From Pseudonocardia alaniniphila (GTDB taxonomy: Bacteria > Actinomycetota > Actinomycetes > Mycobacteriales > Pseudonocardiaceae), in assembly GCF_022524485.1 (NCBI RefSeq), contig NZ_JAKXMK010000046.1, positions 1 to 64,000 of the forward strand: DNA of 64,000 nt. Direction: 5' to 3'. The notes beneath the pieces are model-generated. The model saw only the letters and a program-made list of their open reading frames with translations. It ran no database searches and was not told where the DNA came from. Positions 57,330 to 64,000 of this stretch are shown here, in pieces (the stretch's first letter is position 1; each line of letters begins with the position of its first letter). Position numbers and translations under genes: made by a program.

Positions 57330-58634
57330 GTGTTCGCTCGACGGATCGCCGTCATCGGCACCGGCTACGTAGGACTGACCACCGGCGCTTGTCTGGCCTC
57401 GCTGGGCCACCACGTGGTGTGCGCCGACATCGACCCCGACAAGATCGACCGCCTCAGAGAGGGCGAGATCGACATCCTCGAGCCCGGGCTGCCCGAGCTC
57501 GTCTCCGAGGGGGTCGCCGCCGGCCGCCTCCAGTTCGTCCTCGGCGCCCGCAACGCGATCGTGCGCCCCGACGAGCCCCCGGTCGAGGTGGTGTTCCTCT
57601 GCGTCCCGACTCCGATGGGCGAGGGCGGCGCCGCCGACCTCCGTGCCGTGGAGGCGGTGGCCAACGAGGTGCGCCACCTGCTGCCGAAGGGCTGCGTGGT
57701 GGTCAACAAGTCGACGGTGCCGGTCGGCACCGCCGAGGCCACCCGGAAGATGCTGGGCCGCCGTGACGTGTCCGTCGTGAGCAACCCGGAGTTCCTCCGG
57801 GAGGGCAGCGCGGTGCACGACTTCCTCCACCCCGACCGGATCGTGGTCGGCAGCGACGCCCAGGACGCCGCGGAGCGCGTGGCCGCCCTGTACTCCAAGC
57901 TCGGAGCCCCCACCCAGCTCACCGACGCGGCCAGCGCCGAGATGGTGAAGTACGCCGCGAACTGCTTCCTGGCGATGAAGCTGTCCTACGTCAACGCGCT
58001 CGCCGACCTGTGCGAGCGTCTTGGTGCCGACGTCATCGAGGTCACCGAGGGCATGGGCTACGACCGGCGCATCGGGCAGACCTTCCTCTCACCCGGGCCG
58101 GGCTGGGGAGGTTCCTGCTTCCCGAAGGACACCCACGCCCTGCTGCAGATCGCCGCGGCCGCCGGGATGGACTTCGAGCTGGTCGGGGCGAGCCTGCGGA
58201 CCAACGAGACCACCCAGAGGCGCGTGGTCGACAAGGTCCGCGCCGCGGTGGGAGGCCAGCTCGCCGGGAAGCGGATCGGGCTGCTCGGCCTCACCTTCAA
58301 GGCAGGCACCGACGACCTTCGCGACTCACCGTCGCTCGCCGTCGCGAAGCTGCTGCGCGACGAGGGGGCCGAGCTCTCCGGTTACGACCCGGCCTGCCCG
58401 CATGACGTGCCGGGCGTGACCAGCGGGATCACCGTCGTCGACGACCCGCTGGACGCCTCGAAGGACGCTGCGGCGCTGGTGGTTCTCACCGAGTGGCCGC
58501 AGTTCCGCTCGCTCGACTGGAACGCGCTGGGCGGCGTGATCGGGTCTCCCATGGTGATCGACACCCGCAACCTGCTGGACCCCGACGTGCTCCGCCGGGC
58601 CGGTTTCGCGTGGATCGGGCTCGGCCGCAGCTGA
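57330..58634 (+). CDS. ugd: UDP-glucose 6-dehydrogenase
   Basis: 434 residues. NAD site VIGTGYVGLTTGACLASLGH; VVNKSTVPVGTAEATRKMLG; NPEFLREGSAVHDFLHPDRI (family signature); KYAANCFLAMKLSYVNALAD; and the catalytic Cys263 in GPGWGGSCFPKDTHALLQIA. The C-domain is GLTFKAGTDDLRDSPSLAVA. It oxidises UDP-glucose to UDP-glucuronate with two NAD. The sequence follows the UDP-glucose form rather than GDP-mannose dehydrogenase (AlgD). GTG start after GAGAGGAGCC, 49 bp after the lipoprotein gene. Its place in the unit identifies UDP-GlcA as the probable monomer for the synthase. A terminator follows. Confidence 0.93.
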   Translation: MFARRIAVIGTGYVGLTTGACLASLGHHVVCADIDPDKIDRLREGEIDILEPGLPELVSEGVAAGRLQFVLGARNAIVRPDEPPVEVVFLCVPTPMGEGGAADLRAVEAVANEVRHLLPKGCVVVNKSTVPVGTAEATRKMLGRRDVSVVSNPEFLREGSAVHDFLHPDRIVVGSDAQDAAERVAALYSKLGAPTQLTDAASAEMVKYAANCFLAMKLSYVNALADLCERLGADVIEVTEGMGYDRRIGQTFLSPGPGWGGSCFPKDTHALLQIAAAAGMDFELVGASLRTNETTQRRVVDKVRAAVGGQLAGKRIGLLGLTFKAGTDDLRDSPSLAVAKLLRDEGAELSGYDPACPHDVPGVTSGITVVDDPLDASKDAAALVVLTEWPQFRSLDWNALGGVIGSPMVIDTRNLLDPDVLRRAGFAWIGLGRS

Positions 58635-58641
58635 CGCACCA

Positions 58642-58672
58642 CCGGTTCGGCGGCCATCGGCCGCCGGACCGG
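58642..58672. terminator. Bidirectional hairpin terminator
   Basis: A 14-bp stem with one G-U pair around the loop ATC, between the convergent UDP-glucose dehydrogenase and GtrA genes. It marks the 3' limit of the exopolysaccharide unit. Confidence 0.75.
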
Positions 58673-58683
58673 AAACCGCGGTC

Positions 58684-59097
58684 CTAGTGTCGGAAGACGA
58701 CCGTGCGGAGCATCACGAAGTTGATGGCCGTGGCGGTGCCCTGGGCTATCACCCAGGCGATGCTCACCCGCAGCGGGATGGCAGGCAGCACGGCGAGCAT
58801 GAGCGCGTTCATCCCGATGTTCAGGGCGAATGTGGTGCCGTAGAGCAGAACGAAGCCCGCGAACCTGGCGCGGCCCGCGCCGTCGACCGTGAAGGTGAAG
58901 CGCCGGTTGAGCAGGTACGCGGTGGTGGTGCCGAGGATGAAGCTGATGGCCTTGGCGACGTGCACGTAGGTGCCGAGCGCGAGGAGCCCCTGGTAGCTGC
59001 CGAAGTCGACCAGCGCGGACAGCACGCCGATGGCGACGAACCGGCTCAGCTGCGCAACCAGGCCGAGCTCGGCCGGTGCTGGGCGGGTCGCGGTCAC
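58684..59097 (-). CDS. GtrA-family membrane protein (arabinogalactan-associated)
   Basis: 137 residues with four TM helices: LSRFVAIGVLSALVDFGSYQ, FILGTTTAYLLNRRFTF (GtrA motif), FVLLYGTTFALNIGMNALML, VSIAWVIAQGTATAINFVML. GtrA proteins are linked to export of lipid-linked sugars. The mycobacterial counterpart (Rv3789, just before dprE1) is proposed to move decaprenyl-phosphoryl-arabinose or to assist its use. Here it is separated from dprE1 by two genes. GTG at 59097. Confidence 0.88.
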   Translation of the reverse strand: MTATRPAPAELGLVAQLSRFVAIGVLSALVDFGSYQGLLALGTYVHVAKAISFILGTTTAYLLNRRFTFTVDGAGRARFAGFVLLYGTTFALNIGMNALMLAVLPAIPLRVSIAWVIAQGTATAINFVMLRTVVFRH

Positions 59098-59186
59098 AAG
59101 AGCAGAGTATCGGCCGGGTCCGCCCGCCCTGTCCCTCCCCCGATGGGCCGGGTGCACGGATCGTGACGGCGCGGCACGATCACCGG

Positions 59187-60881
59187 GTGACCACAGAGAC
59201 CGATGACGGCACCCCCACCGGGGTGCGTGCCCTCGCCGACGACTACGTCCGCCGCCTCGCCGACCTCGACACCAGGGTCGCGACCTCGCTGGGCACCCAC
59301 CCCGGCGACGACCGGGTACCCGACCTGTCCCCCGACGGCCAGCAGGCCATCGACGATCTCGCGAACACGGTGCTGGCGGGGCTGCCGACGGCCGCGGTGG
59401 CCGGTGAGGACGACCGGCGTTGCGCCCGGCTGCTCCGCGAGCGCCTCGAGGCCCAGCTCGCCGTGAGCGACGCGGGTGAGCACCTGCGGCAGGTGCGCAA
59501 CATCTTCGGGCCGCATCAGCAGGTCCGGCAGCTGTTCGAACTGATGCCCACGGTCACGGCGGACGACTGGGCGGTCGTGGCGCGCCGGATGGCGAAGGTG
59601 CCGCAGGCGTATGCGGGGTACATCGCGTCGCTCACCGAGGGGTCACGTCGGGGCCTGCACGCTGCGCCGCGACAGGTCGAGACGGCCGTCGGTCAGCTCG
59701 ACGCGTGGTTCGCCGATCCACGGGGTTCCTGGTTCCACGGCTTCGTGGCGGACGCACCCGAGGACATCGCGCCCGCGGTGCGTACCGCGCTGGACGAGGC
59801 GGCCGGGGCCGCCGCCACTGCCGCCACCGAGCTGCGCGACCACCTCGCCGGCGTGTACCTCCCGGCGGCGCAGGGCACGCCGGACGCCGTCGGCGCCGAG
59901 CGCTACCGGCTCGGCGCCCGGCTGAGCACGGGCTCGGACCTCGATCTCGCCGACGCCTACGAGTGGGGCTGGGACGAGTTCCGCCGTCTCGACGAGGAGA
60001 TGCGCCGCGAGGCGGACACGATCGTGCCGGGCGCCGGGCCGATCGCCGTGATGCGCCACCTCGACGAGAACGGTGAGGCCGTCGACGGCGTGGAGGAGAT
60101 CCGCGTCTGGTTGCAGAAGATGATGGACACGGCGATGGACGAGCTCGCCGGCACCCACTTCGACATCCCGGCGCCGGTCCGCACCGTCGAAGCCATGATC
60201 GCTCCGTCCGGCAGCGCCGCCGCGCCGTACTACACGCGTCCGTCGCTCGACTTCTCCCGGCCCGGCCGCACCTGGCTGCCGACACTCGGCGCGACCCGGT
60301 TCCCGCTCTGGGGCCTGGTCAGCACCTGGTACCACGAGGGCGTTCCCGGCCACCACCTGCAGCTCGCCCAGTGGGCGCATCTCGCCGACCAGCTCTCGAC
60401 GTTCCAGACCACCATCGGGTCGGTGTCGGGCAACACCGAGGGCTGGGCGCTCTACGCCGAGCGGCTGGCCGACGAGCTCGGCTACCTGACCCTGCCCGGC
60501 ACGCGGCTGGGGTACCTCGACGCGCAGCAGATGCGCGCGATCCGGGTGGTGATCGACATCGGCATGCACCTGCAGCTGGAGGTTCCCGCGAACTCGCCCG
60601 TCCACGCGGGCAAGACCTGGACCCCCGAGGTCGCACGCGAGTTCTTCGGCGCCTTCTGCGGACGGCCCAGCGCGTTCCTGGACAGCGAGATCGTGCGCTA
60701 CCTCGGCTGGCCGGGCCAGGCGATCAGCTACAAGCTCGGGGAACGCGCCTGGCTCGCCGGCCGGGATGCAGCCAGAGCCGCACGGGGCGCGGACTTCGAC
60801 CTCAAGTCCTGGCACGCCGCCGCACTGTCGCTCGGCAGCCTCGGCCTGGACGACCTCACGGACGAGCTCGCCCGGCTCTGA
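59187..60881 (+). CDS. DUF885-family metallopeptidase-like protein
   Basis: 564 residues, cytosolic, mainly helical. The presumed zinc site is LVSTWYHEGVPGHHLQLAQW (HExxxGHH), followed by TEGWALYAERLADELGYL with the Glu ligand and GQAISYKLGERAW near the C-terminus. DUF885 members resemble the M32/M3 peptidases, and a few hydrolyse small peptides. Start GTG at 59187. It is inserted between gtrA and dprE1 relative to mycobacteria and is unlikely to belong to the arabinan pathway. Confidence 0.88.
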   Translation: MTTETDDGTPTGVRALADDYVRRLADLDTRVATSLGTHPGDDRVPDLSPDGQQAIDDLANTVLAGLPTAAVAGEDDRRCARLLRERLEAQLAVSDAGEHLRQVRNIFGPHQQVRQLFELMPTVTADDWAVVARRMAKVPQAYAGYIASLTEGSRRGLHAAPRQVETAVGQLDAWFADPRGSWFHGFVADAPEDIAPAVRTALDEAAGAAATAATELRDHLAGVYLPAAQGTPDAVGAERYRLGARLSTGSDLDLADAYEWGWDEFRRLDEEMRREADTIVPGAGPIAVMRHLDENGEAVDGVEEIRVWLQKMMDTAMDELAGTHFDIPAPVRTVEAMIAPSGSAAAPYYTRPSLDFSRPGRTWLPTLGATRFPLWGLVSTWYHEGVPGHHLQLAQWAHLADQLSTFQTTIGSVSGNTEGWALYAERLADELGYLTLPGTRLGYLDAQQMRAIRVVIDIGMHLQLEVPANSPVHAGKTWTPEVAREFFGAFCGRPSAFLDSEIVRYLGWPGQAISYKLGERAWLAGRDAARAARGADFDLKSWHAAALSLGSLGLDDLTDELARL

Positions 60882-60893
60882 CCGGTCGGCGGG

Positions 60894-61493
60894 TCAGAAG
60901 TAGTGGCCCGCCAGCCGGTAACGCCTGCGCACCGTCACCGAGCCCATCCCGGCCCGGCCGTGCACCACGAAGTGGGGCACGCCGGGCCGCCGGATGGACG
61001 GGACGCTGCTCTTGACCGTGCCCATCGTGGCCACGACGCGATCGATGTCGGCGGTGGCCTCGTCGGGCACGAGGAGCCGCGCAGAGCCCGCACCGAGATC
61101 CACCTCGATGTCGATCACCGGGTGGCGCAGCGTGGTGTCGCAGAAGTCGAGGACCACCGAGCCCATCGCGCTCTGCAGGCGCAGCCGGGCCGGCACGTCC
61201 CAGGCGCCACGACGCTTGATGGTGGACGCTCCGGTGCGCAGCACCACAGCAGGCGCATCAGGCGCCTCGAGGGGCCGGGACGCGGCGATCGCCGCCTGGT
61301 GCGCTCCCGGTAGGTCGGCCAGTGGCGGGCGGAGATCCGCCTCGTATCTGGCCGCATACACCACCGTGAGTCGCTCCTCCAGCTCCGAGACCGTGATCCG
61401 GCCCTCGGCGAGTGCCTGGTGGAGCTGGGCGGCCGCGCGCTCCCGGTCGGCGTCGGAGATCCTGAGTCCCGGCGGGTCCGGCGGCGTGCTCAC
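60894..61493 (-). CDS. DUF1707 SHOCT-like domain protein
   Basis: 199 residues. The N-terminal DUF1707 segment ([20 protein letters not shown], then [20 protein letters not shown]) occurs in many actinobacterial envelope proteins. The C-terminal half (about residues 90-199) is a beta-rich domain resembling LiaF-type cell-wall stress proteins ([20 protein letters not shown], then [20 protein letters not shown]). No TM helix. Possible regulatory or stress role at the envelope. Start at GTG 61493 (a GTG at 61496 is adjacent). Confidence 0.83.
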   Translation of the reverse strand: MSTPPDPPGLRISDADRERAAAQLHQALAEGRITVSELEERLTVVYAARYEADLRPPLADLPGAHQAAIAASRPLEAPDAPAVVLRTGASTIKRRGAWDVPARLRLQSAMGSVVLDFCDTTLRHPVIDIEVDLGAGSARLLVPDEATADIDRVVATMGTVKSSVPSIRRPGVPHFVVHGRAGMGSVTVRRRYRLAGHYF

Positions 61494-61633
61494 CACAGCA
61501 GGATAGTGCTGACACCAGGCCGAGTACTGATTACTCCCGGTGCGCAGATGCGCCTGCGCCGCCCGCGGGCAGGCCGGGCGTTCCACGGGGTGGAGCGGCG
61601 GCCGCGATCTCTACGGGGAGTAGCCTGACGCGG

Positions 61634-62995
61634 ATGTCCGGAACGGCGAGTCTCCGCGGCTGGGGACGCACCGCGCCCACGATGGCGCAGGTGCTGACAC
61701 CCAGGTCCATCGACGACGTCAGCGCTGCGGTCACGGCAGCGGGTCCGCGCGGGATCATCGCCCGCGGCCTCGGGCGCTCCTACGGTGATCCCGCACAGAA
61801 CGCCGGCGGCATCGTGCTCGACATGACCGGTCTCGCCACCATCCACTCGATCGACGCCGGCAGCGGAATCGTCGACCTCGACGCCGGGGTCAGCCTCGAC
61901 GCCCTGATGCGCGCCGCGCTCCCGCACGGTCTGTGGGTCCCGGTGCTCCCCGGCACCCGGCAGGTCACGATCGGCGGGGCGATCGGGGCGGACGTCCACG
62001 GCAAGAACCACCACACCAAGGGCAGCTTCGGCAACCACGTCCTGTCGCTCGACCTGATCACCGCCGACGGATCACTCCGCACGCTCACGCCGGACGGCCC
62101 GGACGCCGAGCTGTTCTGGGCCACCGTCGGCGGCATGGGCCTCACCGGCATGGTCGTGCGCGCCAGGGTGCAGCTGCACCGCACGGAGTCGGCGTACTTC
62201 GTGGTCGACACCGACCGCACCGCCGACCTCGACGAGCTGATGGCGCTGCTCACCGACGGCTCCGACGACACGTACGGCTACTCCGCCGCCTGGTTCGACA
62301 CCACCACCACCGGCGCCCAGCTCGGCCGGGCCGTGCTCACCCGCGGCTCGCTCGCCACCGTCGACCAGCTGCCGGTGAAGCTACGCAACGACCCCCTGAA
62401 GTTCGACGCGCCGCAGCTTCTGTCGTTCCCGGACGTCTTCCCCAACGGCCTCGCCAACCGCTTCACGCTGCGGGCGTTCAGCGAGCTCTGGTACCGCAAG
62501 GCCCCCAAGCGCCAGCGCGGCTCGATCCAGAACATCACGAGCTTCTACCAGGTGCTCGACCTGTTCGGAGACTGGAACCGGGTATTCGGCTCGCGCGGCT
62601 TCCTGCAGTACCAGTTCCTGGTGCCGTTCGGCGAGGAGCCGACGTTCCGCCGGATCGTCGAGCGGATCGCCACCTCGCCGCACGCGTCCGGCCTCAACGT
62701 GCTCAAGCGGTTCGGCGACGGCAACGCGGCACCGCTGTCGTTCCCGCAGCCGGGCTGGACGATCACCGTGGACTTCCCGATCGCCCGCGGCCTGCACCAC
62801 TTCTGCGACGGGCTCGACGAGCTCGTGCTCGCTGCGGGCGGGCGGCTCTACCTCGCCAAGGAGTCCCGGGCGAGCGCGGAGACGATCCGGCGCTGCTACC
62901 CGCGCTTCGACGAGTGGCGCAAGGTGCGCGACAACGCCGACCCCTCCGGGGTCTTCACATCCGACATGGCCAGGCGGCTGGAGCTGACGAACTGA
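61634..62995 (+). CDS. dprE1: Decaprenylphosphoryl-beta-D-ribose oxidase DprE1
   Basis: A 453-residue FAD enzyme that oxidises decaprenylphosphoryl ribose to the 2-keto form, the first half of arabinan precursor synthesis. FAD domain: [72 protein letters not shown]-terminus [28 protein letters not shown] as in mycobacteria. The segment that in M. tuberculosis contains the benzothiazinone-reactive Cys387 (NICVDFPI) reads TITVDFPI here, with Thr378 in place of Cys. The stop overlaps the dprE2 start by one base. Confidence 0.95.
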   Translation: MSGTASLRGWGRTAPTMAQVLTPRSIDDVSAAVTAAGPRGIIARGLGRSYGDPAQNAGGIVLDMTGLATIHSIDAGSGIVDLDAGVSLDALMRAALPHGLWVPVLPGTRQVTIGGAIGADVHGKNHHTKGSFGNHVLSLDLITADGSLRTLTPDGPDAELFWATVGGMGLTGMVVRARVQLHRTESAYFVVDTDRTADLDELMALLTDGSDDTYGYSAAWFDTTTTGAQLGRAVLTRGSLATVDQLPVKLRNDPLKFDAPQLLSFPDVFPNGLANRFTLRAFSELWYRKAPKRQRGSIQNITSFYQVLDLFGDWNRVFGSRGFLQYQFLVPFGEEPTFRRIVERIATSPHASGLNVLKRFGDGNAAPLSFPQPGWTITVDFPIARGLHHFCDGLDELVLAAGGRLYLAKESRASAETIRRCYPRFDEWRKVRDNADPSGVFTSDMARRLELTN

Positions 62996-63750
62996 TGATC
63001 GACGCCGTGGGCAACCCCCAGAGCGTGCTGCTGATGGGCGGAACCTCGGAGATCGGGCTGGCCGTCGTGGAGGCCTTCGCCTCCGACCGGCCGCTGCGCG
63101 TGGTGCTCGCCGCCCGGCCGTCCGAGCGGCTGGACGCCGCGCGCGCCCGGCTGGAGAAGCTCGGCTGCGCCGTCGAGACGCTCCCGTTCGACGCCCTCGC
63201 CCTCGACACCCACGCGGACGTGGTGCGCAAGGCCTTCACCGGCGGCGACATCGACGTCGCGCTCGTCGCGTTCGGGCTGCTCGGCGACAACGAGCAGGCG
63301 TGGACCGACGTCGACACCGCCGTCGAGCTGGCGCAGGTCAACTACACGGCAGCGGTCTCGGTGGGCGTCGCGCTCGGCGAGCGGCTGCGCGCCCAGGGCC
63401 ACGGTTCGCTGGTGGCGTTCTCCTCGGTCGCGGGTGAGCGCGCCCGCCGCTCGAACTTCGTCTACGGCTCCACGAAGGCCGGGATGGACGCCTTCTACTC
63501 CGGCCTCACCGAGGCCCTGCGCCCGTCCGGCGTGGTCGTCACGGTCGTGCGGCCGGGCTTCGTGCACACGAAGATGACCGAGGGCCGCAAGCCCGCCCCG
63601 CTGTCCACCACCCCCGGCGCCGTCGCCGCCGTCGTGGTCGACGCGGTGCGCAACCGTCGCGAGCTCGTCTGGTCTCCCGCCCCGCTCCGCGTGCTGATGA
63701 GCGTGCTGCGCCACCTGCCGCGTGCGGTGTTCCGCCGCATCCCGGGCTGA
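62995..63750 (+). CDS. dprE2: Decaprenylphosphoryl-2-keto-ribose reductase DprE2
   Basis: A 251-residue SDR that reduces the DprE1 product to decaprenylphosphoryl-arabinose. NAD site SVLLMGGTSEIGLAVVEAFA; catalytic Ser in SLVAFSSVAGERARRSNFVY and the YxxxK in YGSTKAGMDAFYSG, all intact. The C-terminal amphipathic part (LRVLMSVLRHLPRAVFRRIP) may face the membrane. Translationally coupled to dprE1 (TGATG). aftA and emb genes would be expected beyond the window, but none is visible in the remaining 250 bp. Confidence 0.95.
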   Translation: MIDAVGNPQSVLLMGGTSEIGLAVVEAFASDRPLRVVLAARPSERLDAARARLEKLGCAVETLPFDALALDTHADVVRKAFTGGDIDVALVAFGLLGDNEQAWTDVDTAVELAQVNYTAAVSVGVALGERLRAQGHGSLVAFSSVAGERARRSNFVYGSTKAGMDAFYSGLTEALRPSGVVVTVVRPGFVHTKMTEGRKPAPLSTTPGAVAAVVVDAVRNRRELVWSPAPLRVLMSVLRHLPRAVFRRIPG

Positions 63751-64000
63751 CGCGTACACCCGCTCCGGTGAGCTGACGGAGCCGCCGTCACCACGTACCG
63801 GCAGAGCGCGCCGTCCAGCTCGTCCACGACACGCTGACCGTCGGAGATCTGCCGATTCGGCTGGCCCGGCTGTCCGGTGATGATCGTCATTCGGGGCCTC
63901 GTAGCCGTGTATTGCCCGGTTTCCGACCCCGATCTGCTGATCATGGTCAGGAGCCGGTCCGAATGCCCGGCGCGGCGGGGCCGGCCTGCCCGATGATCAA
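63751..64000. other. Unassigned 3' end of the window
   Basis: A weak stem GCTCCG/CGGAGC (63762-63767 with 63777-63782) follows dprE2 and may be a terminator. The rest shows a minus-strand open frame (MTIITGQPGQPNRQISDGQR, then VVDELDGALCRYVV) that runs on antisense into dprE2. Whether its first 50 codons are a small gene cannot be decided here. Confidence 0.3.

Noticed and set aside
53087-58634. The unit as a standard hyaluronan or cellulose synthase operon
   Set aside because: There is no BcsB/BcsC/PilZ, no glucosamine-synthesis gene, and the two beta-helix genes fit neither; the alginate-like comparison fits better.
63495-63944. Minus-strand gene at the window end
   Set aside because: Most of the frame is antisense to dprE2; the first 50 codons alone are too little to call.
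1-64000. CRISPR array, integrase, transposase or insertion sequence
   Set aside because: No regularly spaced repeats, no transposase- or integrase-like protein and no paired terminal inverted repeats were found.

Overview
The window is about 70% GC and reads as the chromosome of a mycolic-acid-type actinobacterium, most likely Pseudonocardiales (Pseudonocardia-like). The support is strong G/C bias at third codon positions, many GTG and TTG starts, a proteasome activator (Bpa), arabinogalactan genes (wzm/wzt, glfT1, gtrA, dprE1, dprE2) and M18, DUF885 and DUF1707 genes. As I recall the Mycobacterium tuberculosis map, several genes (hisC2-like aminotransferase, quinone oxidoreductase, bpa, rfbD/rfbE, glfT1, gtrA, dprE1, dprE2) keep the order of the Rv3772-Rv3791 region. 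Here large accessory blocks are inserted between them.

Layout. 0-4.5 kb: 5' part of nuoH, a TetR regulator, a large LuxR-type (LAL) ATPase regulator and a tiny S1-domain protein. 4.7-9.7 kb: selenium-binding-type protein (SBP56), ABM monooxygenase, APH-like kinase and a convergent two-component pair. 9.8-15.1 kb: a hypothetical gene, a gene-poor stretch, a GPR1/FUN34/YaaH membrane protein, a degenerate SDR and a DsbA-MauE disulfide operon. 15.4-15.7 kb: tRNA-Arg(ACG) and tRNA-Ser(GCT). 15.7-23.7 kb: acetoacetyl-CoA synthetase, a degenerate dienelactone hydrolase, an aminotransferase, and an OmpR-type regulator divergent from a membrane-anchored GH16 glucanase with a palindrome-dense promoter. 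23.8-32.4 kb: peptidases (M3, M18), NUDIX, arylamine N-acetyltransferase, GMC oxidoreductase, alpha/beta hydrolase, ankyrin protein and MpaB-like oxygenase. 32.4-36.8 kb: an NTF2/flavin monooxygenase fusion divergent from an AcoR-like GAF regulator, plus an MFS exporter. 37-45.7 kb: a patchwork with a truncated carbonic anhydrase, a truncated methyltransferase, a second TetR, a second GMC oxidoreductase, an aldo/keto reductase, an isochorismatase-like hydrolase and a VOC protein. 45.8-49.4 kb: tRNA-Ser(TGA), zinc metallopeptidase, cupin, GNAT and quinone oxidoreductase.

49.5-63.8 kb is the cell-envelope block. Bpa is followed by the galactan ABC exporter (Wzm/Wzt) and galactofuranosyltransferase GlfT1. 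Next is a four-gene unit: a processive family 2 glycosyltransferase, a membrane-anchored AlgG-like beta-helix protein, a beta-helix lipoprotein and a UDP-glucose dehydrogenase. GtrA, a DUF885 peptidase, a DUF1707 protein and DprE1/DprE2 (decaprenyl-phosphoryl-arabinose synthesis) close the block.

The best candidate for an undescribed system is the four-gene unit at 53.1-58.6 kb. Its gene content parallels bacterial alginate synthesis (sugar-nucleotide dehydrogenase, polymerase, C5-epimerase-like beta helix, lyase-like beta helix), but it would start from UDP-glucuronate in a Gram-positive, mycolata-type envelope. Other points of interest are a DprE1 with Thr where the benzothiazinone-reactive Cys should be, two enzymes that have lost catalytic residues, and several compact palindromic operator regions, including a perfect FNR-type box upstream of the disulfide operon.
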